A stretch of DNA of 29,837 bases, from the NCBI GenBank assembly GCA_018296165.2, contig JACKQL020000238.1, positions 1 through 29,837 on the forward strand, given 5' to 3'. A program made the position numbers and the translations under genes. This document shows positions 1 through 9,261 of this stretch, one piece after another (positions within the stretch are counted from its first letter, which is position 1; every line of letters starts with the position of its first letter). The DNA comes from Termitomyces sp. T153 (Eukaryota; Basidiomycota; Agaricomycetes; Agaricales; Lyophyllaceae). The notes beneath the pieces are model-generated. The model did not search any database, had not been told where the DNA came from, and was given only the letters and a program-made list of their open reading frames with translations.

Positions 1-8
1 GATGTGTC

Positions 9-561
9 TGTAAGGATGACCTCTGGAGGCTGTAGCTCAATCACACAACTGGCAGAGGGAGATTGTCTATTCAGTATTTACAAGAAGTTCTAGAGTTCTA
101 ACTACTCACCTAGCAGAGGGAGATCCAAAGAGAACAAGTCTAAGGATCCCCAATGCCAGTGTTCAGAAAATTTACTCTAGAGCTTCTGGAAAAAACACCC
201 AACAACAACCAAATCTGGAGTCCAATCAAAAAGTGGAAATCCATTGTAAATGGTCTTGATCTCAGTACTCCCAGCACATGACCATGTGCAAGTATAACCA
301 AAAGATAGCCCTTGGTTGAAAGTACCTGTGGTCTAAAGATGGGAGGCCTACAACAAGTGGTAGGCCAGAAATGCAGCAAACAATCTAGGGGTCTGGTAAG
401 AGACCATGTGGAGGGGGCAACACTTGTCAGAATTGTGGACAGAGAACTGGTGCAGCCTGAGGGCTAGAACTGGGACCAGCAGATAGGGACAGCAAAGGAG
501 AATAAAGGAAAACCATAAGAAAGGAGAACAGGACAGAGGAGGAATGGAACATCCCCTAACA
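9..561 (-). repeat. 3' LTR of element 1
   Basis: This is the direct-repeat partner of 5719-6274. It starts TGTAAGG and ends CCCCTAACA on the plus strand, so both copies keep TG...CA ends. It also holds the transcript-start segment AGAACAAGTCT (131-141). Differences from the other LTR are scattered and largely C/T or G/A, which fits ageing by deamination. Confidence 0.92.
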
Positions 562-575
562 TCACCCTCCCTCTA
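562..575 (-). other. Polypurine tract of element 1
   Basis: Read on the minus strand, a purine run TAGAGGGAGGGTGA lies directly against the 3' LTR, where the plus-strand DNA primer of an LTR element must be. It ends in GGGTGA, as does the polypurine tract of the 9.2-kb element at 24417-24429, so the two families may share priming habits. Confidence 0.85.
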
Positions 576-650
576 GCATATAGTGTCTTGACATACTGGG
601 TAGAAGAAGTCACAAATTGCCTGGTCAGCTGTTGAAATGGGGTAGATGCC

Positions 651-1230
651 TCAAATGGCTTTTGGAGCATTGGGATGCCTATGGTAGAAGTCCCAGACCA
701 GAGTCAGTGCATATATATTAGTCTGCAGTTCCCAAGAGATGTCCTCAATGCTATATCCCTTCCATTTCACCTTGAACTGTAACTTCCCTTGGAATATTCT
801 GCTATCCAAGATTTCCTCCACTTCATACTCCTCCTCATCATTGACCAGAACTGGTGGTAGGATTGGCTTAGGGTGATGGCCTGGGATGAGATCCTCTGAG
901 GCTGGAAATAGCTTGACAACATTGAAGACTGAGTGCAATTGGCATAGGCCTGCTGGGAGTTTAAGTTGGTATGCCAAAGGCCCTACCTTCTTCTCCACCA
1001 TGAAAGGGCCAAGATGATGATGCAACAGCTTCTGGGATGGCCTTGTTCTCTTAATGTCTGAGCTATCCAACTACACATGGTATCCAGGCTTGTAAACTGG
1101 GGCTGGTGTCTGTCAGCAATCATAGGACCATGCCATGTCCTCCTTGGCCTTCACCAATGCAGCTTTTGCCTCCTCCTGTGCCCTCTTCATCCAGTCCACA
1201 AACTTATTGACTGAGTCATTCTCAAAGGGG
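651..1230 (-). pseudogene. Integrase C-terminal domain and chromodomain of element 1 (degraded)
   Basis: The reading frame from about 1070 down to 651 gives a gypsy integrase C-terminal segment (HHLGPFMVEKKVGPLAYQLK) followed by a chromodomain with EEYEVEEILDSR, FKVKWKGY and SWE. In this family the chromodomain binds modified histone tails and steers new insertions into heterochromatin. A stop and a frame change separate it from the integrase core upstream (1080-1230), where DSVNKFVDWMKRAQEEAK can still be read. Aromatic-cage positions Y and W are visible, but the fold is not tested. The protein is not expressed intact. Confidence 0.9.
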
Positions 1231-1235
1231 TGTGC

Positions 1236-1790
1236 CTAAGGTTTAAATCCCATGCAAGGGTGCCTGCCAGTGTCTAGTAAGAATGGAGTCATCTGTGTGG
1301 AAGAGTGAACATAGCATATGGTGTGGGTAGAGTAGAGGTCCACTATTACCATCACAGCATTGTACCCATGAGCATCAGGAAGTTCCACAATGAAATCTAC
1401 TAATGCAACACTCCAGCAAGCAGTTGGAATAGGGAGAGGGTAGAGCTGCCCCATGGGTTCTTAGCAGCAAGGCTTGGTGCAGAGGCAGAGATCACAGGTG
1501 CTAGTGTAGGTGCCTACATATCAGGAGATTTGAGGCCACCAGTAATTCAAGGATCCCAACTCCAATGTCTTCTGCCTCCCAGGATATCTGGCTACTTGAG
1601 AGTCATGATGTTGCTCCACAATGTGTTGGCAAAGTTCTGGAATGTTAGGCACATAGATGTGTCCTCAGAAGGTCAGAAGTCCATCCTAAAGGCCCCACTC
1701 ATCTGCATGCACAGACTTAACTCTACTTGCTTGCTGAGCTTGTAAAGCCTGTGCAGCCTGGGCAACAGCATCCTCTTGCACACCCTCTCA
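1236..1790 (-). pseudogene. Integrase zinc domain and deleted catalytic core of element 1
   Basis: The minus strand at about 1500-1640 reads an HHCC-type integrase N-terminus: HIVEQHHDSQVARYPGRQ, then NYWWP, then CDLC. The second histidine appears as Tyr. The core follows (1454-1236) with DFIVELPDAHGYN and VMVIVDLYS, which carries the first catalytic Asp. It then jumps straight to HSSTQMTPFLLDTGRHP, which in this family lies near the end of the core. The stretch that should hold the second catalytic Asp and the Glu (the SDRG and GQTE region) is missing, a deletion of roughly 100 codons with its breakpoint near 1313-1320. This copy cannot encode active integrase. Confidence 0.88.
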
Positions 1791-2485
1791 GTTCCCTCTT
1801 TGGATCTCTCTAAAGATGTTTGTCTTGTCTTCTTGGACCACAATCCCGTCTAGAGCACAGATAGCAAAGAGCTCTGGCTTGAGGAGAACAATGTTATCAT
1901 TATCCTCTGCTCCCATGCTATGGTCAGCCCACCTGGACAATACATCCAGTTTGCCCATGCTCCATCCTGGCTTGTGATGCAGTGAGAAGTCAAAGATGGC
2001 CAGATACAAGGACTACCAAGCTTAGCATTGATTCAGCTTCTTAGCTATGTGGAATTACTTGATGTTCTTGTAGTCCATCCAGACTTCAAAGTTATGCTAT
2101 GTGCCCTCAAGAAAATGCTGCCATTCTTCAAAAAACCAAATAATAGCAAGCATCTCCTTGTCATAGATCTCATAGTTCCATTCTACTGCATTAAAGCTCT
2201 TAGAGTAGAAGGCTACTGGATGCCACTTGCCATCCTCCTTTAACTGCTGGAAGAGGACTGCTCCCATAGCAAAGTCCAAGCTATCTGCTTCAACATGGAA
2301 GGGAGAGTCATTATCTGGAAACAGGAGGACAGGTTTTGAAGTAACTGCTTGTTTGAGGGCATCAAAGGCAGCTTCCTGTGGAGGCTCCCATTGCCATGTG
2401 GCATTCTTGCCTGTGAGGTTGAAGAGGGGACATGCATAGTGGGAGAAATCCTATATGAACCTCCAGTAGAAGTTGACAAACCCAA
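1788..2485 (-). pseudogene. RNase H domain of element 1 (degraded)
   Basis: Minus-strand frames give a retroviral-type RNase H continuing from RT: FHVEADSLDFAMGAVLFQQ, then WHPVAFYSKSFNAVEWNYEI and DKEMLAIIWFFEEWQHFLEG, then a DYKN segment, then FDFSLHHKPGWSMGKLDVLS. The catalytic acidic residues expected in the DFA, VE.NYEI and TDHKN motifs can be placed, although the His of the last is now Tyr. At least one frameshift and several stops separate the pieces. The domain degrades the RNA of the RNA/DNA hybrid during reverse transcription in functional relatives. Confidence 0.9.
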
Positions 2486-3392
2486 GAAAGGCCTGTACTT
2501 TCTTCTTGTTCCTTAGCTCAGGCCACTCTGCTACACCTGCCACCTTAATGGGGTCCATCTTAGCCATCTCATATGAGATGATCAATCCTAGGTACTTCAC
2601 TTTAGTCTGCTCAAATTCACATTTCTCAGGCTTTAAATAGAGCTGGTGTTGGTGGAGATGTTCCGAGACAATGCACATGACCTGGCAATGCTCCTCCAAG
2701 GTTTTAGTGTAAATGAGGATATCATCAAGATATACACAAACAATACTTTCTGCAATCAGGTCACAGAAGATGTCATTCATCATAGTCTGGAGAATGGCTG
2801 AGCTGTTTGTGAGGCCAAAGAACATTGCCAGAGGTTCAAAGAGTTCACAATTGGTTTAGAATGCTGCCTTCCACTCATCTCCCTCATTGATGCACACATT
2901 GTTGTAGCCCCAACAAACATCCAACTTGGTGAAATAGCATGCACCTCAAAGGTTGTTGATGAGTTCTGAGATGAGTGGCAAAGCATAGCAATTCTTCACT
3001 GTCATCACATTCAAGACTTGATAGTTCTGAACTAGACAAAGAGACCCATCCTTCTTCTTAATGAAAAAGACTGGGGAGGCTATTGGGGACTTAGAGGGTT
3101 GTATCCATCTGGAGCTGAGATTCTCCTGTAGGAATGCATCCAGCTCATCCTGCTCATGGGGCACAAGAGGATAGACTTTACAGCTAGAAGGTTTGGCATT
3201 TGGTATCAGCTCAATTGCATGATCCCACTGCTTGTGCTCTAAGAGTGAATCAAAGGATGTCTTGGAGAATACATCCTCAAAATTGTGGAGGTGATCAGGA
3301 ACTGTGCTGTAAAAAGGCTTGGGCTGGGAGTTTGCTACAAATGCCTCAGCCAGATATTGAGAAGTGGTATGACTGGCCCAAATCTCTGCCAC
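2451..3392 (-). pseudogene. Reverse transcriptase of element 1 (degraded)
   Basis: The frame from 3392 gives the N-terminal part (DHAIELIPNAKPSSCKVYPL, SPVFFIKKKDGSL, then YALPLISELINNL). After a frame change the fingers/palm follow: FTKLDVCWGYNN (the first palm aspartate motif) and EWKAAF-stop-TN. The frame 2825-2451 holds VYLDDILIYTKTLEEH, with the YLDD active site intact, then KPEKCEFEQTKVKYLGLIIS and a connection segment ending FLGFVNFYWRFI. The length matches a normal gypsy RT. The stop after WKAAF replaces an expected Arg, as CpG decay of CGA would do. Confidence 0.93.
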
Positions 3393-3735
3393 TATAGGAG
3401 GGGGGCAGAGAGTTGTAGCATAGATCCTATCACCTACCTCAATGGTTTTGTCTGAAGACTCTGGATCTGGAGTGCTGGTGGATTTTCCTTTGCCTTCCTC
3501 TTTCTCTTGAGGTTCACACCCAGCACCTCAGATATCCTTGTAGAGGGCCTCTATAGGAAGGAATGCCAAAGGGGGAGGATTCAGGAGGTCAAGATCAGCA
3601 TAAGGGAGATGCTCTGCATGACAGGCACATATGGCAGCATGTTCATGAACCCTTTTCTCTATGCTCCTTATAGGCTTTTTCAGCACAAGTTGTACAATGA
3701 TAAGGGCAGCAGCTCATCCTCACCTCACCCTTTGT

Positions 3736-4320
3736 CTAGTCAATTTCAGGGTTATGTTCATGTAGCCAGGTAAACCCCAAGATCATGTCTTGTTTCCCCA
3801 GACTAGTAACAGCAAAAGCGGCTTGCTTAGAGTGGTTTCTATAATGGAGGACCATGTCCACCACCAAGCAAATAGAGCCAGCTTCATTGAGCATGCCATC
3901 AATATTGTACACAGATATAGGATGGGCTAGGAGGCAAGTGGTAAGAGTGGTAAGACAATGTTGTTGCATATAGTCTGTGTTGAGGAAGAGGCCTGTTGTG
4001 CCACTGTCAAGCAGAGCAACCACACTTTGGGTCTGCTGGGTATCTGTCATCTCAATTTCTATCTGGAGCTTCAGAGAGTTGATAGAAGGGGTGGAAGCAA
4101 TAATGTAATGATGGAGGAGATGGCATTCCCATGCAGGAATCCAGAGGTGTGGGTTAGAAGGTGTGTCTCTAGCAGAGACTTTAGCTGGAAAGGGGATTTG
4201 TACATCTGAGGAGGAGCTTATCATTTCAGGCATAGTATCAAGAGTGGCAACATATATATTTGATTCTACAGACAGGGGAGCAAAAAGATTAGCAGTAGGC
4301 AATGGTGGCATATGGTTCAT
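3736..4320 (-). pseudogene. Retropepsin-like aspartic protease of element 1
   Basis: A 194-codon open stretch contains VVALLDSGTTGLFLN, whose DSG is the catalytic triad of retroviral-type aspartic proteases. About 75 residues later come MILGFTWLHEHNPEID, the hydrophobic-hydrophobic-Gly flap and the closing motif seen in gypsy proteases. The family's job is to cleave the Gag-Pol polyprotein. This is the best-preserved part of the element and keeps its catalytic Asp. The segment 3393-3735, between protease and RT, is low-quality sequence with no frame I can follow; it probably holds the linker. Confidence 0.85.
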
Positions 4321-4331
4321 CCATTGCCCTT

Positions 4332-5601
4332 TTAAAAATCCTCCTCTAACTCTGCAGCAACCTCCTCCAATACATTGGCCACCTCATTAGAGTGGGCAGC
4401 TATAGGTGCATTGGGAGAGGGGGTCCTTGCTGTATCACTTGCTGCTAGAAGTTGTACAAGCAGCTTCTCTTGCTCTGATGCAGGCAGGTAGTGGACCTTT
4501 AGCCCTTGAAGATAGTAGCAAGCAAAGTGACCTGCCTTTTTGCAGCATAACACAATAGAGGGGTAGAGGATCACTGTCAAAAGGCATCAATGCCCATTGG
4601 GACTCCTTGGAGCAGGGAGTGCAATAGAGCAATAGCAACATGGGATAGAAGGGAAAAAGTTGCACCTGCTTGTAGAGTTGCTAGAGCAGGCATGGAGGGG
4701 GGAGCTCAGAGGGTGAACTCACCACAAGAGAAAGAAAATGTTGAGGGTTGTGTCTGCCACAGCTCACATTGCAGTTCCATCAACTGCCACTGCTCATGTG
4801 CCACTTTGTACCAGGTATTGATATGCTCATCATCTGGGTGCCCCTCAGCCAAACTATCAATACAATTTATGAGAGAGAGGTGGAGTCCATCATGGAAAGT
4901 GAGGCAGAGTTGCAGACTATCTGGACTGGACAGCTAGCCTGTTTGACTAAGGCATGAAAAGAGTTGATGTACTTGTCTAGCAACTGCTTTCCTTGACTAT
5001 ACTGGGTTTGATCTTGAAGAAAAAGAGCTGTGGTCTTGGCAGGGTCAAGGGAAAAGAACTCAGCTCAGAACTCCTTCTCAAACTCCATCCAGCCAGAAAA
5101 ACTGTAACTCCTCCTGGGCATTAAGAAATGCACAGTGCATAGGTCAAGGCTCAGCCTCCCTTCATGTAGGAGAGAACCTAGGCAATTTTCAAGGCATCAG
5201 AAGCAAAGGCTCCACTACTCAACTAGATATAGATGATGCAAGACTGGAGGAAGTGTTTCCCAACTCTATGGTCCCTATTCAAGATGTTAGGGAGTGCAGG
5301 GCAAGGAAGTTTGGAACAGGGTGCTGAAACTCTCTGAGCTAAGTGCAGAAGAAAACCTTGCTGCAGCTGCTAGGGATCTAGGTGGAGGAGTAGGAGTGAG
5401 GGGGAGACATTCCAGAAGGGCTTGGAGAGAGAGGAACACTGCTTCAGTGGTTTGACAGAGCCCAGAGAGTTCAGTGGTGTGGGAGGTAAGAGAGGCTTGG
5501 GTAAGTTGAATCTGTGTCTCCAGAGACAGCAAACAACTCCAGGCATCATCCTGGGGGCTTGAAGCATCAGGGGGAGGTGCTGGAGGGGTTGGTTGGGTCA
5601 T
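4332..5601 (-). pseudogene. Gag of element 1 (degraded), with decayed zinc knuckle
   Basis: Gag probably starts at the ATG at 5601-5599 (MTQPTPPAPPPDASS), about 120 bp inside the 5' LTR, and reads a Pro-rich, then Leu/Thr-rich, N-terminus to about 5287. The core (about 4600-5290) is fragmented into several frames. Near 4540 the frame gives CCKKAGHFACYY, recognisable as a CCHC zinc knuckle in which the last cysteine has become Tyr. The tail is acidic (VLEEVAAELEEDF). The family role is assembly of virus-like particles and RNA binding. The start choice is by first ATG only. Confidence 0.75.
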
Positions 5602-5705
5602 GGGAGGAACATAGGGAACACTAAGATACTAGTGAGGGAGAGACCTTTTGAGGAACCAAGTAGAAACTCAGGCAATCAAAAATGAGGCTCCCAGACCAAA
5701 TCTAG

Positions 5706-5716
5706 AGACTTGTTCT
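5706..5716 (-). other. Self-priming primer-binding site of element 1
   Basis: The plus strand reads AGACTTGTTCT here. Two bases separate it from the 5' LTR at 5719. It is the exact reverse complement of AGAACAAGTCT at 5845-5855 within the LTR (and 131-141 in the other LTR). In Tf1/sushi-type elements the first 11 nt of the transcript fold back and prime at such a site, so no tRNA is needed. I found no convincing tRNA 3'-end complement next to the LTR. Confidence 0.75.
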
Positions 5717-5718
5717 GC

Positions 5719-6274
5719 TGTAAAGGCAACCTCTGGAGGCTGTGGCTCAATCACACAACTGGCAGAGGGAGATCCAAAGTCTACTTAGTATTTACAAGAA
5801 ATTCTAGAGTTCTAGCTACTCACCTGGCAGAGGGAAATCCAAAGAGAACAAGTCTAGGATTCCCAATGCCAGTGTTCAGAAAATTTTCTCTAGAGCTTCT
5901 GGAAAAAACACCCAACAACAACCAAATCTGGAGTCTAATCAAAAAGCAGAAATATATCATAAATGGCCTTGATCTCAGTACTCCCAGTACATGACCACAT
6001 GCAAATATAACCAAAAGATAGCCTTTAATCAAAAGTACCTGTGGTCTAAAAATAGGGGGCCTACAACCAGTAGTAGGCCAGGAATGCAGGAAAAAATCCA
6101 GGGGTCTGGTGAGAGACCATGTGGAGGGGGCAACACTTATCAGAATTACAGACAGAGTACTGGTGCAGCCTAAGGGCTAGAACTGGGACCAGCAGATAGG
6201 AAAAGCAAGGGAGAATAAAGAAAAACTATAAGGAGAGAGAATAGGACAGAGGAGGAATGGGACATCCCCTGACA
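5719..6274 (-). repeat. 5' LTR of element 1
   Basis: This is the direct repeat of 9-561. Plus-strand ends are TGTAAAGG and CCCCTGACA. On the minus strand an A/T-rich box (AAAATTTT) lies about 30 nt upstream of AGACTTGTTCT, which is the candidate start of the transcript. The LTR supplies the promoter and termini for integration. Confidence 0.92.
5845..5855 (-). promoter_or_regulatory. Candidate transcription start / self-primer of element 1
   Basis: The minus strand reads AGACTTGTTCT, the exact 11-nt complement of the primer-binding site at 5706-5716. By analogy with Tf1, where the primer is the first 11 nt of the mRNA, this marks the 5' end of the genomic RNA. An A/T-rich element about 30 nt upstream would serve as its TATA box. 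Both LTRs keep the 11-mer. Confidence 0.6.
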
Positions 6275-6688
6275 AAACCCTGACAACTTTCTGGTAAACT
6301 CCAACATGTCCCCTGCAGGCCCCATCATTTCCCCTTCTCCCCCCAAGCTCCCAGGCCCCTCCAACATCTCTCCTAACCCAGGCACCTGTCACTAACTTGT
6401 CTCCTCAACCCACTAGACCACTCTAGAACTTCTTGATGACTACAGAGTGGACCCTATTCCCATCAGTTTCCATCAGTTCCTATCAGAACATCAATGCAGC
6501 CTGCCATCTGATCAGAACTGACACCCATCACCCCCATGTGGCTCCAACAAGCCCTGCTGTCACACCTCCAATCCTCAGAGGAGTCCCAGTAGTTAGTATA
6601 TAAGTTGCAGAGTAGCATCTGTTACACTAGTCTTGATATTACTTGTGGTCACCTGTTTCTTGTTATGTTTCATCTCTGGTTTCTGTCT

Positions 6689-6693
6689 CTAGC
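6689..6693. repeat. Target-site duplication CTAGC (left) of the young solo LTR
   Basis: CTAGC at 6689-6693 is repeated exactly at 7859-7863, directly flanking the LTR at 6694-7858. Five-base duplications are typical of Ty3/gypsy integration. Confidence 0.9.
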
Positions 6694-7129
6694 TGTCACG
6701 ACCCGTTCCCCAAAACCCCGCACATCGCCCATCAAACCCCCGAACCCCCAAAAGGACCCCCAACGCTCCGCCGAACTTCCGCCCATGCCCACGCCTACTT
6801 CGGCTAACTCCGACACCTCCCCGGCTAACTCCGACGGCCCCCTGGCCAACTTCGGTGCCTGCCCCGCAGCCACTGACACTTACTCTGGGCTTCCCAAACC
6901 CCGAGAACCACCCCCGCTATTCCTGATCTTCGCCCACCCATCATTAACTCAACACCCCGCTTCCTCCGACCTATTCCGGAATATCACGACAACCTCGGAA
7001 CAACCCGCGATCCCATCAACGTATCAGCGCGGCACGATCTTCGATCACAACCGACACCCGCCCACTCCGTCAAGCCCCGCCAAGCCCCGCCGCCACAGCC
7101 GATGTACCCCGAAGTCCTCCGGTAGTCAG

Positions 7130-7173
7130 TATATAAGTCATCGAGTAGCTCTTCGTACTCCAGTCTTGATATT
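7130..7173 (+). promoter_or_regulatory. LTR core promoter: TATA box and candidate transcription start
   Basis: TATATAAG (7130-7137) is followed by AGTCTTGATATT starting at 7162, 32 nt from the first T of the box. The same spacing holds in the copies at 6597/6629, 16878/16910 and 24873/24905. The segment from 7162 is the complement of the primer-binding site of the full-length element, which supports it as the RNA 5' end. Confidence 0.75.
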
Positions 7174-7246
7174 GCTTAACGTTACCTATGGTCTGATTGT
7201 TTCCTCTTTGTGTTTCGTGTTCGTTTTCGTGTCTCTTTCTCCTTAC

Positions 7247-7322
7247 TCTCAGTTTCCCGGTCTTATCTCAGTTTCCCGGTCTTATCTCAGTCTCCCGGTC
7301 TTATCTCAGTCTCCCGGTCTTG
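7247..7322 (+). repeat. 19-bp minisatellite, four copies, in the young LTR
   Basis: Four head-to-tail units of TCTCAGTTTCCCGGTCTTA (two exact, two with T to C, the last ending in G). They lie about 85 nt downstream of the candidate start. The older LTRs show about two recognisable units at the same place. Confidence 0.9.
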
Positions 7323-7858
7323 TCTCGTCCCCTTTTCGTTATCGCTCTCGTTATCGTTTCGTACCTCCACTCGAATCTACTCTTGTTCCATATTGTCTCG
7401 TCTGACGCCGTCTCGGTGACGTCGTCTGACCCTTGTGCCCAATTCCTCATCAACCCTAACGACCTCACAAATTCCGCGATTATAATTACGAACCCCGACA
7501 CTCCTTACCAGGTCCGAACCTCACTCTTCGCTCGGTCCCGGACTCCATCAACTCCAAATGATCTCCCATCAAACCCCGGCTCCGCCCCCATTGATCACAC
7601 AGCCACCTACTCCCTTGCTTCCGCAAATCTCCCGTACGGCCTTCTGCCTGAACCCCGCCAAGACCGTCTCATTTCCCCACAATCCGACTTCTCCGGACCT
7701 TCCCGGGCCTGTCTGGATCACATCTCCCCAATTACCCGTGCAAACCCCCAGGACCCAGAATGTCTTCGAGTGTCCGGTCACCAATGCAGGGGAATCACGC
7801 CCGCCTAGTAAGGACTCGCCCAGTGCAGCTGCGCCCCCGAGGTCAGCGGACCCTGACA

Positions 7859-7863
7859 CTAGC
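7859..7863. repeat. Target-site duplication CTAGC (right) of the young solo LTR
   Basis: Exact copy of 6689-6693, flanking the solo LTR end at 7858. Confidence 0.9.
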
Positions 7864-8365
7864 CTTGTGTCTTGTCAATCTATCTCTTTCTAATCTCTGT
7901 CTTATCTTTACTCTATCTTACTTTGCCTGTCTCTGTTTCCTTTATTGTTGCCTAAGTTCCTTTCAACTCTAATGCTATCACAAACTCTGTACATAAGTTA
8001 GGACCCTCCAACATTCATAATTAACTCTGGACCTTGCTCTACACTCAGCCCTGAAACTCATCATCATTAATTGATCCCTCATCAATCTCCAACCCCACTC
8101 CCATCACTTGCATAGCTACTGCTTGCCCCACATCTGTATATTTGCCTTTAGACTTGTATCTGAGTCTTTCCTCCAGCCCAACTCTTCTTTGTACCTTGTC
8201 TTAGACTTTCCTGGACTACTCCAGACTTGCTTGGGCCACCTCCTCTAGCTTATCCTTGCAAGTATCCAAAGTCTGGACCTCTCTATGTTGCTAGATTATA
8301 AGCACAGAACATCATGTCTGCCTAGTATGGACTTGCCCAGTTAAGCTGAGCCCTCATACCTGACA

Positions 8366-9134
8366 ACTATATCTTCCCAAATAACCTTATAATCTGGTAA
8401 GGGCACTACATCCTGAACTGTGTTGTCACTGTGTTGGCATGCATCTAACACCATCCACAAGGAACCATCCTTCTTGAAGAGACATAGTAATGGTGCAGCC
8501 TGGTTGGCCACACACAGCTCCCCACTACTTAGCATGCACATAAGAGTCAATTTTATCCCACAATTGCTGCTAAAGTGACTTAGGACACCTTGGCATAAAG
8601 TATGAGTACTGTTTGGTCTCATCTATGAGATTTATCTCATGGTTAACTTCATGCCATGGAGGAAGTTTCTCCTTAGTCCCATTGAAGATGTCCTGGAACT
8701 TATTGTACCACTGCTGCTGAAGGTAAGGGATATTTCCTTCACTTTGCTTAGAAGGCTGTGCCTTCCCTTTGTCTATACTATGCCAAGGACAACATTCCTC
8801 CTTGGCTAGCTTCAACTGTGGCACTATCTTTGCATACTTATCCTGCCCACAGACAAATTTATGATTCATCTGGAATGTTTAGCTGGGCAGAGCAACATTC
8901 TGTCCTGCCTTTTGCTTTAGTCCATGAGTATTCAAACTGGATAGGCTCAGATATCTCATTCTCCATAGCCAGTCTATATACTTTGCTGGCAGAGGTTGAT
9001 CTTCTTGCTCCTTCCTGCTGTATCAGGTTGGCTATAACCTGATTCCACTCCTGTGGCATTTGTGGATTGTACACCCATTCAATGGTAGGCTTTGAGATTG
9101 GTCTATCCCAAATCCTTTGTTCCTTTGTTGTCAA
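8366..9134 (-). pseudogene. N-terminal part of reverse transcriptase (truncated)
   Basis: Frames 9134-8859 and 8869-8570 give YNPQMPQEWNQVIANLIQQE and then YNKFQDIFNGTKEKLPPWHE and VNHEINLIDETKQYSYFMPR, the pre-RT region of gypsy Pol. Frame 8622-8366 gives NQAAPLLCLFKKDGSLWMVL and NTVQDVVPLPDYKVIWEDIV, the RT fingers. Translation stops being RT exactly at 8366, where an LTR ends. The palm with its YxDD motif is absent. The enzyme cannot function. Confidence 0.88.
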
Positions 9135-9261
9135 AGGATCAATTCAATCCTTCCAACATACTTTCCCCCCCTCTTGAAGAGTACTCTTCCAATACTCTTC
9201 CTCAGAGATCAGTAGAGACAAATTGTTATCAGGTAAACTTTCTGTTACCTGCACCTCATTG

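Larger units (their letters stand above)
9..6274 (-). mobile_element. Full-length, inactive Ty3/gypsy chromovirus-type LTR retrotransposon (element 1)
   Basis: The element runs right to left. It has a 5' LTR at 5719-6274, a primer-binding site at 5706-5716, gag from about 5601, then protease, reverse transcriptase, RNase H, integrase and chromodomain, a polypurine tract at 562-575 and a 3' LTR at 9-561. The two LTRs align end to end and both begin TGT and end ACA. The domain order (integrase after RNase H, chromodomain last) is that of Ty3/gypsy chromoviruses. Every coding part is broken by stops and frameshifts, and substitutions are mostly Arg to Trp, Gln, Cys or stop, as CpG loss predicts. 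I see no target-site duplication: 4-8 (gtgtc) differs from 6275-6279 (aaacc). The right flank is a truncated LTR of another family, so this element probably inserted into it. Confidence 0.93.
6694..7858 (+). mobile_element. Young solo LTR with intact CpG (same family as the 9.2-kb element)
   Basis: The 1165-bp repeat begins TGTCACGACC and ends GGACCCTGACA, has perfect CTAGC duplications on both sides and has no internal region, so it is a solo LTR. It is dense in CpG, while the related LTRs at 16456 and 24430 carry TG or CA at many of those sites. It carries TATATAAG at 7130-7137 and AGTCTTGATATT at 7162-7173. A 19-bp unit is repeated four times at 7247-7322. It sits inside an older LTR of its own family in the same orientation. 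Confidence 0.92.
6275..8365 (+). mobile_element. Decayed LTR of the 9.2-kb element family, interrupted by a younger LTR
   Basis: Segments 6275-6693 and 7864-8365 together align with the LTRs at 16456-17648 and 24430-25643: the same TATATAAG box (6597-6604), the same AGTCTTGATATT (6629-6640), the same CACTTGCATAGC segment and the same ending CCTGACA at 8365. Its first ~100 bp are missing where element 1 abuts, so element 1 probably landed in it. On its right it interrupts an RT reading frame at 8366. It is CpG-depleted and the most diverged copy of the family here. Confidence 0.8.

Noticed and set aside
4..8. Target-site duplication for element 1
   Set aside because: gtgtc (4-8) and aaacc (6275-6279) do not match; only 8 bases of left flank are visible.
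5690..5718. tRNA-type primer-binding site (a TGGTCTGG-like stretch on the minus strand)
   Set aside because: It lies about 20 nt from the LTR instead of adjacent to it, and the 11-nt self-complement fits the expected place better.
7247..7322. CRISPR-like array
   Set aside because: The units are contiguous 19-mers without spacers inside a eukaryotic LTR.
6605..7405. A 266-codon plus-strand open frame, the longest in the window
   Set aside because: It crosses from an old LTR into a young LTR, its C-terminus is the translated 19-bp minisatellite, and it has no motif. The openness comes from pyrimidine-rich LTR sequence.
6694..7858. The CpG-rich block as a host CpG island or gene promoter
   Set aside because: Its ends coincide exactly with LTR termini and a target-site duplication, and it aligns with three other LTR copies.
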